Part shown: positions 1-4,537 of the stretch, piece by piece | Numbering within the stretch: the first letter of the stretch is position 1 | How the letters are laid out: the number at the start of each line of letters is the position of its first letter | Assembly: GCA_903873565.1 (NCBI GenBank) | Contig: CAIQOY010000271.1 | Span: 1-5,062, forward strand | DNA: 5,062 nucleotides | Source of the DNA: an uncultured Actinomycetes bacterium | GTDB lineage: Bacteria > Actinomycetota > Thermoleophilia > Gaiellales > F1-60-MAGs149 | Direction: 5' to 3' | Translations under genes and position numbers: made by a program | Notes under the pieces: model-generated | The model's input: the letters and a program-made list of their open reading frames with translations, nothing else | Databases searched by the model: none | What the model was told of the DNA's origin: nothing

Positions 1-546
1 CTCGAGGGCATCTCCGACGGCGTCATCGCCGTCGCGATCACCCTGCTCGTGCTCGGCATCGACCCGCCCGACCCCGCCCCCGGCGAGTCGCTCTGGCAGG
101 CCCTGGACACGGGGACCATCGGCTCGCTCGGGGTGTTCGTGCTCAGCTTCGTCGTGATCGGGCGCTTCTGGATGGTCCACCACGACGCCATGCGCGGGCT
201 CCCCGACCTGGTGCCCACCCGTGTCGTCCTCGTCAACTTCGCGTTCCTCCTGACGCTCTGCCTGATCCCGTTCTCGACGACCCTCTACGCAGACAACGCC
301 GACGACATGCTGGCCCTCGTCGTCTACGCCGGCACCTTCGCGCTCGTCAGCCTGCTGCTCGCCCTGCTGGACGCCGCCGGCCGGCCGCACCTGACCCTGC
401 GCACCTTCGCCGTGCCCGTCGGCTTCGCGCTGGCGATCCCCGTCGCCCTCGTGGTCGGGCCCGAGCTCGCCCCGTGGGCGTGGGTGGCGCTGTTCGCGCT
501 CTCCACGGACCGGATCGACCGGGCGCTGTCGCGGCGGATCCGGTAG
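1..546 (+). CDS. TMEM175/DUF1211-family integral membrane protein (5' end missing)
   Basis: The reading frame is open from the first base, and 181 residues are visible before the TAG stop. The left edge encodes LEGISDGVIAVAITLLVL, which matches the first helix of the TMEM175/DUF1211 family, where an FSDG-type motif lines the pore. Here isoleucine replaces the usual phenylalanine. A second helix (about codons 39-58) leads into FWMVHH, and a third (about 74-94) ends in PFSTTL; both are family hallmarks. Three more hydrophobic stretches follow (about 102-122, 135-152, 156-168), giving six helices. Bacterial members are about 200 residues long, so only around ten residues are probably lost, and the GTG at base 49 lies inside helix 1 and is not the real start. 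Characterised prokaryotic homologues are potassium-permeable channels. Channel activity here is inferred from the family. It appears to be its own unit, followed by two hairpins. Confidence 0.87.
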   Translation, partial: LEGISDGVIAVAITLLVLGIDPPDPAPGESLWQALDTGTIGSLGVFVLSFVVIGRFWMVHHDAMRGLPDLVPTRVVLVNFAFLLTLCLIPFSTTLYADNADDMLALVVYAGTFALVSLLLALLDAAGRPHLTLRTFAVPVGFALAIPVALVVGPELAPWAWVALFALSTDRIDRALSRRIR

Positions 547-561
547 GCCGCCCGCGACCCA

Positions 562-590
562 TCGGCGGACCGCCGAGCGCGTTCGCGCGC
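562..590 (+). terminator. Two tandem small hairpins after the membrane protein gene
   Basis: Bases 562-567 (TCGGCG) pair perfectly with 571-576 (CGCCGA) around a 3-base loop. Directly after, 577-581 (GCGCG) pairs with 586-590 (CGCGC) around a TTCG loop. They start 15 bases after the upstream stop codon. There is no T-tract, so intrinsic termination is plausible only in the weak form common in GC-rich bacteria. In DNA this rich in G+C, short stems can also arise by chance. Confidence 0.4.
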
Positions 591-624
591 CGTCCGCGCG
601 ACTCCGGTTCCGGTCCGTCCAGAA

Positions 625-643
625 TGACCTATGCTCATGGTCA
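625..643 (+). promoter_or_regulatory. Probable promoter and operator of the toxin-antitoxin operon
   Basis: An inverted repeat TGACC (625-629) / GGTCA (639-643) flanks a 9-base spacer. The sequence TATGCT at 630-635 fits a -10 hexamer and sits between the two arms. No convincing -35 box is visible. Phd/YefM antitoxins normally repress their own operon by binding palindromes over the promoter, so an operator here is expected. The match rests on short arms and is an inference. Confidence 0.5.
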
Positions 644-645
644 AT

Positions 646-882
646 ATGGACGCCTACCCTGATGACGTCATGGCGATCAGCGACTTCAAGGCGCGCTGCC
701 TGCGCGTCGCCGACCAGGTCGCCCGCACCGGGCGGCCCATCACCATCACGCGACACGGGCGGCCGCTCGTCGAGATCGTCCCGGCCCGGCCCGTGCGCCC
801 CCTCGCGGGCAGCGTGGAGTTCCTCGTCGACGACGACGAGCTGATCGCCCCGATCGACGTCGAGTGGGATGCCGCCCGCTAG
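646..882 (+). CDS. Type II toxin-antitoxin system antitoxin, Phd/YefM family
   Basis: This is a 78-residue protein with a Phd/YefM-type N-terminal DNA-binding fold: AISDFKARC (residues 10-18), then a turn and the beta-hairpin PITITRHGRPLVEIVP (31-46), the most recognisable family signature. The acidic C-terminal tail (about 56-75, ending in DVEWD) resembles antitoxin tails that fold onto PIN toxins. It should neutralise the downstream toxin and autorepress the operon. The start is uncertain: in-frame ATGs exist at 631, 637, 646 and 670. The likely -10 box at 630-635 overlaps the first and lies next to the second, which argues against both. ATG 646 would give a nearly leaderless message. ATG 670 (MAISDFKAR) looks most like family N-termini. 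No clear Shine-Dalgarno sequence precedes any of them. The 3' end overlaps the toxin gene by 14 bases. Confidence 0.85.
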   Translation: MDAYPDDVMAISDFKARCLRVADQVARTGRPITITRHGRPLVEIVPARPVRPLAGSVEFLVDDDELIAPIDVEWDAAR

Positions 883-1297
883 CGCCGACGCCTGCGTGGT
901 CGACACCCACGCGTGGCTCTTCGCGGCGACCGGCGCCCACGATCGCCTCGGGCGCCGCGCGCGGCGCGTGCTCGAACGGGCCACGACCGCGTACGTCCCC
1001 GCGATCGCGCTCTGGGAGGTGGCGATGCTCGCCGAGCGGGGCCGCATCTCGCTCGACCGGCCGCTCGCGGACTGGCTCGCGATCGCGTCGTCGGGCGCGC
1101 CGTTCGCGATCCAGCCGCTGACGCCCCGGATCGCCGCGCGCGCCGTCGAGGTCGGAGCCGCGGGCTTCCCGCCCGACCCGGCTGACCGCCTGATCTACGC
1201 GACGGCCGGCGAGCTCGACGTGCCGCTGCTGAGCGCCGACCGGCGCATCGGCGCGTTCGACCGGTCCCGGCGCGACCGCCGCGTCGTCTGGGATTGA
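869..1297 (+). CDS. Type II toxin-antitoxin system toxin, VapC-type PIN-domain ribonuclease
   Basis: This 142-residue protein has the usual size and layout of a VapC toxin. The acidic residues expected to bind Mg2+/Mn2+ are visible: D12 in VVDTHAWLF, E50 in ALWEVAML, D106 in DPADRLI (D103 lies just before) and D124 in SADRRI. The DTHAWLF opening is typical of PIN toxins that pair with Phd/YefM antitoxins rather than with AbrB- or RHH-type VapB. Such toxins are endoribonucleases that cut tRNA or rRNA when freed from the antitoxin. The target here cannot be read from sequence. ATG 869 overlaps the antitoxin stop by 14 bases, which implies translational coupling. All catalytic positions are intact, so the toxin is probably functional. 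A GTG at 896 would start only two residues before D12 and is less likely. Confidence 0.9.
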   Translation: MPPASADACVVDTHAWLFAATGAHDRLGRRARRVLERATTAYVPAIALWEVAMLAERGRISLDRPLADWLAIASSGAPFAIQPLTPRIAARAVEVGAAGFPPDPADRLIYATAGELDVPLLSADRRIGAFDRSRRDRRVVWD

Positions 1298-1313
1298 CGA
1301 ATCGCCTGCGGCG

Positions 1314-1637
1314 CTAGCGGGCCCGCAAGAGCCCGCGCCGGCTCGCCCAGATCTCGAACAGCAGGGTCGTCAGCGGCGGCACCGCGGCGGCCAGGGCGAC
1401 GAGGACGACCCAGACCGGCCAGCGCAGCCGCCACGCGCAGACGAGCGCGACGGGCAGGTAGACGATGAACATCGCCCCGTGCAGCGGGCCGAACACGGTC
1501 ACGCCCAGGTCGGTGGTCCCGGTCACGTGCTTGAGCAGCATCCCGACCAGGAGCCCGGCCCAGGTGAAGGCCTCGGCGATCGCCACCACCGAGAAGAGGG
1601 TGCCCCAGCGGGAGCGGGTCCGCGCGATCGTCACCAT
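1314..1637 (-). CDS. DUF3817-family small integral membrane protein
   Basis: This 107-residue protein has three hydrophobic helices (about residues 13-34, 51-69 and 74-97). Family features include an N-terminal helix with a conserved glutamate (E22), a lysine in LLKH (K36), and the GPLHGAMFIVYL segment (50-61) opening the second helix. DUF3817 proteins are common in Actinobacteria and some other bacteria, and their function is unknown. The frame stays open upstream to base 1688, but the ATG at 1637 is preferred: GAAGGA on the minus strand (1645-1650) sits seven bases before it, and the longer form would begin with a low-complexity, non-family stretch reaching the -10 box of the tRNA gene. It converges on the toxin gene with a 16-base gap and is divergent from the tRNA gene. 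Confidence 0.82.
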   Translation of the reverse strand: MVTIARTRSRWGTLFSVVAIAEAFTWAGLLVGMLLKHVTGTTDLGVTVFGPLHGAMFIVYLPVALVCAWRLRWPVWVVLVALAAAVPPLTTLLFEIWASRRGLLRAR

Positions 1638-1683
1638 CACCGGGTCCTTCGCCACGCGCCCGCCCCCGGCGCAGCGCGCGCCG

Positions 1684-1689
1684 TACAAT
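1684..1689 (+). promoter_or_regulatory. -10 box of the tRNA-Ser gene
   Basis: TACAAT is a five-of-six match to the TATAAT consensus and the most AT-rich hexamer in its vicinity. It ends seven bases before the mature tRNA 5' end, so transcription would begin at or very near the tRNA itself, leaving little or no 5' leader for RNase P. No clear -35 box is seen at the expected spacing. Confidence 0.6.
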
Positions 1690-1696
1690 CCGCCTC

Positions 1697-1788
1697 GGCG
1701 GGGTGCCAGAGAGGCCTATTGGAGCGGTCTTGAAAACCGCAGCCCGGCAGCAGTGCCAGGGCCCCGGGTTCGAATCCCGGTCCCGCCG
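1697..1788 (+). tRNA. tRNA-Ser, anticodon UGA
   Basis: The 92-base gene folds as a class II tRNA. The acceptor stem is GGCGGGG (1697-1703) with TCCCGCC (1781-1787), including one G-U pair at the inner end. The short D stem is CCA/TGG (1706-1708 with 1720-1722). The anticodon stem GCGGT/ACCGC (1724-1728, 1736-1740) encloses loop CTTGAAA with anticodon TGA at 1731-1733. The long variable arm (1741-1763) contains a GGCA/TGCC stem and identifies serine. The T arm is CCGGG-TTCGAAT-CCCGG (1764-1780). G1788 is the discriminator base usual for tRNA-Ser. The next bases are TCG, so the CCA end is not encoded and must be added by the nucleotidyltransferase. It reads UCA and, with a modified wobble base, other UCN codons. 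Confidence 0.96.
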
Positions 1789-1832
1789 TCGGGGCACCCG
1801 TGCGGGGAGCGACCGGACACGGCGTCCGCCGG

Positions 1833-1838
1833 TACGAT
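1833..1838 (+). promoter_or_regulatory. -10 box of the MBL-fold hydrolase gene
   Basis: TACGAT fits the TANNNT form used by other genes in the window. A partial -35 match (GCGACC, 1809-1814) lies 18 bases upstream. Transcription should start near 1845, leaving a leader of about 20 bases that contains the ribosome binding site GAAGGGGG (1851-1858). Confidence 0.55.
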
Positions 1839-1863
1839 TCCGGCCTCTGCGAAGGGGGACGGG

Positions 1864-2610
1864 ATGCGGATCGACGATCGCGTGGCGCTGGTGGGCTCGG
1901 GCTTCCTGGGCTTCGACCTGACGGACGCCTTCGACTGCCACATGTGGGCCTTCGAGACGGGCGACGGCGGCTGGGTGCTGTTCGACGCCGGCGCCGGGCG
2001 CGACGTCGACCGGGTGCTCGCGGTCTGCGAGCGTGACGGCATCGAGCCCGACCGCATCCGCGATCTGGTCCTGACCCACGCCCACGGTGACCACAGCGGC
2101 GGCGCCTCCCACCTGCGCGAGCGCCTCCCCCACCTGCGCGTGCACGCCCTGCCGCGCACCGCGGAGATCGTGACGACGGGGGACGAGGATGCGATCAGCC
2201 TGACCGCGGCCCGCGCCGCCGGCATCTACCCGCTCGACTACGTCTACACGCCGTGCCCCGTCGACGAGGTGCACACGGCCGGCGCCGAGCTGCGCCTCGG
2301 CGACCTCGTGCTCACCCCGATCCCCACGCCGGGCCACAGCCACGACCACCACAGCTGGCTGGTCGCGGCCCCCGGGAAGCGCTACCTGGTCAGCGGCGAC
2401 GCGCTCTTCGCGGGCGGCAGGCTCGCCCTGCAGAGCATCTGGGACTGCTCGGTGACCGACGCGATCGCCTCGGTCGAGCGCCTCGCCGAGCACGAGTTCG
2501 ACGCGCTCCTGCCGGGGCACTTCGTGTTCACGATGGACGGCGCGCGCCGCCACGTCGACGCCGCGCTCGAGGTGATCGCCCGCCTCGGCTGCCCCGCGTC
2601 GATCTTCTAG
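1864..2610 (+). CDS. MBL-fold (metallo-beta-lactamase superfamily) metal-dependent hydrolase
   Basis: This is a 248-residue single-domain protein. The superfamily metal ligands occur in order: THAHGDHSGG (HxHxDH at residues 72-77), H158 in TPGHSHDHH, D179 in SGDALF and H219 in LPGHF. This full set binds two metal ions and is typical of glyoxalase II-like hydrolases acting on thioesters, lactones or phosphoesters. The substrate cannot be assigned. No signal peptide or membrane helix is seen, so it is probably cytoplasmic. The frame is open upstream to 1465 but passes straight through the tRNA gene, so that extension is spurious. ATG 1864 is chosen because GAAGGGGG (1851-1858) precedes it by five bases and a -10 box lies further upstream. 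The stop overlaps that of the convergent SRPBCC gene. Confidence 0.92.
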   Translation: MRIDDRVALVGSGFLGFDLTDAFDCHMWAFETGDGGWVLFDAGAGRDVDRVLAVCERDGIEPDRIRDLVLTHAHGDHSGGASHLRERLPHLRVHALPRTAEIVTTGDEDAISLTAARAAGIYPLDYVYTPCPVDEVHTAGAELRLGDLVLTPIPTPGHSHDHHSWLVAAPGKRYLVSGDALFAGGRLALQSIWDCSVTDAIASVERLAEHEFDALLPGHFVFTMDGARRHVDAALEVIARLGCPASIF

Positions 2611-3065
2611 GCGCCGGCCGCGCCGCCGCCGAGCAGGTCGCGGGTGCGGTCCTGCCGGCCCGCGAACGTCTTCTCGATGATGCCCTTCGCCATCCCGGCG
2701 AGCATCCGCGAGGACATGTCCCAGTCGATGTGGTCCGTCAGCCGCGTCAGCTCCGGCCCGAGCTCCTCGAAGCGGTGCGTGTGCACGAAGCGGGTGAACA
2801 TCTCGTTGTCGACGACCTCGTCGCGGATCAGGGTCGGCGGCTCGATCGCCGTGACCCGGATCCGCCACGGCTGCGCCGTCGGGACCGGCGCCTGGCGGAT
2901 CTTCATGTCCACGACCGCGCCCACCACGAGCGGGAACTCGCCGACGATCTCCAGCACCTCCTGCTGGGGCGGCGTGATCCGCGGCACGTTGCGGGTGTCG
3001 AGGTGGAACGCGAACACGTCAGCGACCGGCGCGGCGACCTCCACGGAGCGCTCGAAGATCGGCAT
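2607..3065 (-). CDS. SRPBCC-family (START-like/polyketide cyclase-like) ligand-binding protein
   Basis: This 152-residue protein opens with MPIFERSVEVAAPVADVFAF, the first strand and helix typical of SRPBCC proteins. Further strands (about residues 64-75 WRIRVTAIEPP, 91-100 and 104-116) build the grip-like sheet, and a long C-terminal helix (about 117-140) should close the pocket. The family binds hydrophobic ligands or acts as cyclases and dehydratases, and nothing visible specifies the ligand. The C-terminus ends in a Gly/Ala tail. The frame stays open upstream to 4058, but that stretch is antisense to the alpha/beta hydrolase and reads as low-complexity Arg/Ala/Gly sequence. ATG 3065 begins exactly where family similarity begins. 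No Shine-Dalgarno sequence is visible, and a leaderless start is likely. It is divergent from the hydrolase gene, with 57 bases between. Confidence 0.86.
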   Translation of the reverse strand: MPIFERSVEVAAPVADVFAFHLDTRNVPRITPPQQEVLEIVGEFPLVVGAVVDMKIRQAPVPTAQPWRIRVTAIEPPTLIRDEVVDNEMFTRFVHTHRFEELGPELTRLTDHIDWDMSSRMLAGMAKGIIEKTFAGRQDRTRDLLGGGAAGA

Positions 3066-3071
3066 GGGCGG

Positions 3072-3077
3072 AGCATG
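3072..3077 (-). promoter_or_regulatory. Possible -10 box of the SRPBCC gene
   Basis: On the minus strand this reads CATGCT, one mismatch from the TANNNT form. It ends six bases before the ATG at 3065, the same spacing as in front of the hydrolase GTG at 3123, which suggests leaderless transcription. No -35 box is evident, so this is tentative. Confidence 0.35.
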
Positions 3078-3105
3078 GCAGACGCCGCGGGACCGGACGG
3101 GCGCC

Positions 3106-3119
3106 TCTGGTAGGGTCGC
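3106..3119 (+). promoter_or_regulatory. Extended -10 promoter of the alpha/beta hydrolase gene (copy 1 of a repeated motif)
   Basis: The 14-mer TCTGGTAGGGTCGC contains TGG followed by TAGGGT (3111-3116), the TGn plus TANNNT arrangement of an extended -10 promoter. The hexamer ends six bases before the GTG start at 3123, so the message should be leaderless. The same 14-mer occurs again at 4159-4172, before the YciI gene. No good -35 box is seen, as expected for extended -10 promoters. Confidence 0.65.
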
Positions 3120-3122
3120 GGC

Positions 3123-4145
3123 GTGGCCGCCGCCTCCCGACCCCGCCGCTCCCCGCTCCGCATCGTCCTGCTCGCCCTCGGCGGCGTCGCCGCCGTCCTG
3201 ATCGGCCTGCTCGTGGTCCTCGCCCTGCTGCCGCTGCCGTCGTTGGACCTCGCCGCGCAACCCGACCCCGCGCCCGACTACGCGGCCGCCGTCGAGCGCT
3301 TCGACGCGATCGCGGCCGAGGAGGAGCGGCTCGGCGTCTTCGACAAGTGCCGCTCGCGCCTCCTCCAGCACGGCGAGCGCACCGACGTCTCGGTGGTGCT
3401 CGTGCACGGCCTCACCAACTGCCCCCAGCAGTGGGTCCAGTTCGCGGAGACGGTGCACGCGCAGGGCGCCAACGTCCTGATCCTGCGGGTCCCGCACCAC
3501 GGCCTCGCCAATGCGGACGGCACGGCCGTCGGCAGCGTGACGAACCTCGCGGCCCTGACGACGCCGGAACTGCGGGACTACGCCGACACCGCCGCCGATC
3601 TCGCCGCCGGCCTCGGCGCGGACCGGCGCGTGATGGGCCTCTCGATGGGCGGGGTGATCACGTCCTGGATCGCGCAGGAGCGCGACGACGTCGACCGGGC
3701 CGTCGTGATCGCGCCGGCGCTGACCCTGCCCGTCGGGCCGCCGTGGCTGACCACGGGCTTCGAGAACCTGTTCGGACGGCTGCCGAGCGTCACCCTGCCC
3801 GGGTCCGACAAGACGGGCATCGACCACGTCTACAACGGCGAGACCACGCGCGGGCTGGTGGCCATGTACCGGCTCGGCTCGTACGTCAGGGCGCAGTCGG
3901 CCTCGACGCCGCCCGCGGTCAGGCGGATCGCCGTCGACTGGAACCTCAACGACAACCAGATCGACAACGGCCAGGCCCAGGTGCTGGCCCGCGACTGGGC
4001 CGAGGGCGGCGCCGACGTCACCGTGCACGTCTTCCCCGCGGATCTCGGCCTCCCCCACGACGTGATCGACCCGGCCCAGCCGACCGGCGACACCGCGGTC
4101 GTCTACCCCGTGCTGCTCGAGCAGCTCGGCTTCGACGCCCCGTAG
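3123..4145 (+). CDS. Membrane-anchored alpha/beta hydrolase (esterase/lipase-like)
   Basis: This is a 340-residue protein. A basic N-terminus (about residues 6-13) precedes a hydrophobic segment (14-38) that acts as a signal anchor or uncleaved signal sequence, so the catalytic domain should lie outside the cytoplasmic membrane. The alpha/beta hydrolase core follows: VVLVHGLTNCP (91-101) supplies the HG oxyanion loop, GLSMGG (172-177) holds nucleophile S174, NDNQID (276-281) probably supplies the acid (D277 or D281), and LPHDVID (310-316) contains catalytic H312. The region from about 198 to 260 is probably the lid. It probably hydrolyses esters; the substrate is unknown. GTG 3123 is chosen because the -10 box ends six bases before it and the first residues form a sensible signal-anchor N-terminus. 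It has its own promoter and is separated from the next gene by 52 bases. Confidence 0.88.
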   Translation: MAAASRPRRSPLRIVLLALGGVAAVLIGLLVVLALLPLPSLDLAAQPDPAPDYAAAVERFDAIAAEEERLGVFDKCRSRLLQHGERTDVSVVLVHGLTNCPQQWVQFAETVHAQGANVLILRVPHHGLANADGTAVGSVTNLAALTTPELRDYADTAADLAAGLGADRRVMGLSMGGVITSWIAQERDDVDRAVVIAPALTLPVGPPWLTTGFENLFGRLPSVTLPGSDKTGIDHVYNGETTRGLVAMYRLGSYVRAQSASTPPAVRRIAVDWNLNDNQIDNGQAQVLARDWAEGGADVTVHVFPADLGLPHDVIDPAQPTGDTAVVYPVLLEQLGFDAP

Positions 4146-4158
4146 CGGGCCGCGGGCG

Positions 4159-4172
4159 TCTGGTAGGGTCGC
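4159..4172 (+). promoter_or_regulatory. Extended -10 promoter of the YciI gene (copy 2 of a repeated motif)
   Basis: This is an exact second copy of the 14-mer TCTGGTAGGGTCGC, with TAGGGT at 4164-4169. Transcription should start near 4176, giving a leader of about 22 bases with the strong ribosome binding site GGAAGGA (4186-4192), five bases before the ATG. Unlike copy 1, it drives a leadered message. It shows that the gene need not depend on read-through from the upstream hydrolase. Confidence 0.65.
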
Positions 4173-4197
4173 CCGGACCCGCCCCGGAAGGACCGCG

Positions 4198-4485
4198 ATG
4201 TTCCTCTTGCTCGGCCGCTACACGGCCACCCCCGACCAGGTCGACCCGCACCGCGACGGCCACGTCGCCTGGGTGCAGGACCACGTCGCCCGGGGCCACT
4301 TCCTCGCGGGCGCCCTCGAGGAGGGCGGCGTCGGCGGGGCGATCGTCGCCCGGGCGGCCTCCCGGGAGGAGGTCGAGGCGTGGACCCGCGAGGACCCGTT
4401 CATCGCCGAGGGCGTCTTCGCCTACGACATCCGCGCCTACGAGGTCGCCTTCACGACGCCCGGCGTCGAGGGGCTCGCCGAGTAG
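4198..4485 (+). CDS. YciI-family protein
   Basis: This is a 95-residue protein with the ferredoxin-like alpha/beta layout of the YciI family. Visible features are the N-terminal strand FLLLGRYTA, H22 in DGHVAWVQDHVARGHFLAGAL (20-40), the glycine-rich GGVGGAIVARAAS strand (43-55), the helix SREEVEAW, and DPFIAEGVF (66-74). H22 and D66 correspond to the conserved His-Asp pair proposed as the active site. The family is small, cytoplasmic and largely uncharacterised; one characterised relative is a dehalogenase-type enzyme (TftG), so no substrate is claimed. The start is secure: GGAAGGA lies five bases upstream and similarity begins at the first residue. It is followed directly by a strong hairpin, suggesting a single-gene transcript. 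Confidence 0.88.
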   Translation: MFLLLGRYTATPDQVDPHRDGHVAWVQDHVARGHFLAGALEEGGVGGAIVARAASREEVEAWTREDPFIAEGVFAYDIRAYEVAFTTPGVEGLAE

Positions 4486-4487
4486 GG

Positions 4488-4515
4488 GCGGGGGCGGGCG
4501 CGACCCCGCCCCCGC
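4488..4515 (+). terminator. Perfect 11-bp GC hairpin after the YciI gene
   Basis: GCGGGGGCGGG (4488-4498) pairs without mismatch with CCCGCCCCCGC (4505-4515) around a 6-base loop, starting two bases after the stop codon. All eleven pairs are G-C. No T-tract follows. Position and stability fit a non-canonical terminator of the kind proposed for GC-rich Actinobacteria, which would insulate the next gene. Confidence 0.65.
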
Positions 4516-4524
4516 GAGCCGCGA

Positions 4525-4530
4525 TACGCT
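4525..4530 (+). promoter_or_regulatory. -10 box of the right-edge membrane protein gene
   Basis: TACGCT fits TANNNT and ends seven bases before the GTG at 4538. A start at that GTG would therefore be leaderless. The box lies ten bases beyond the preceding hairpin, so any -35 region would fall inside the hairpin. Confidence 0.55.
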
Positions 4531-4537
4531 CGGGGCC

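Noticed and set aside
1317..1336. GCGGGC/GCCCGC repeats as a bidirectional terminator between the toxin and DUF3817 genes
   Set aside because: They lie inside the last codons of DUF3817, and the short stems are of a kind expected by chance at this base composition.
1697..1788. tRNA-Ser as an attachment site for an integrated element
   Set aside because: No integrase gene and no repeat of the tRNA 3' end were found in the window.
1465..1863. N-terminal extension of the MBL-fold protein
   Set aside because: It would translate through the tRNA-Ser gene and antisense to DUF3817. A promoter and ribosome binding site mark the start at 1864.
1195..2868. A 557-codon open frame on the minus strand
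   Set aside because: It runs antisense to the toxin end, the tRNA and the MBL-fold gene, and its translation is Arg/Ala/Asp-rich low-complexity sequence. In GC-rich DNA such frames are a by-product of codon bias on the opposite strand.
2253..3113. A 286-codon plus-strand frame
   Set aside because: It overlaps the MBL-fold gene in another frame and is antisense to the SRPBCC gene. Its translation is Arg/Pro/Ala-rich with no motif.
3066..4058. Upstream extension of the SRPBCC frame on the minus strand, giving 483 codons in total
   Set aside because: The added part is antisense to the well-supported alpha/beta hydrolase and lacks domain-like sequence. Family similarity starts exactly at the ATG at 3065.
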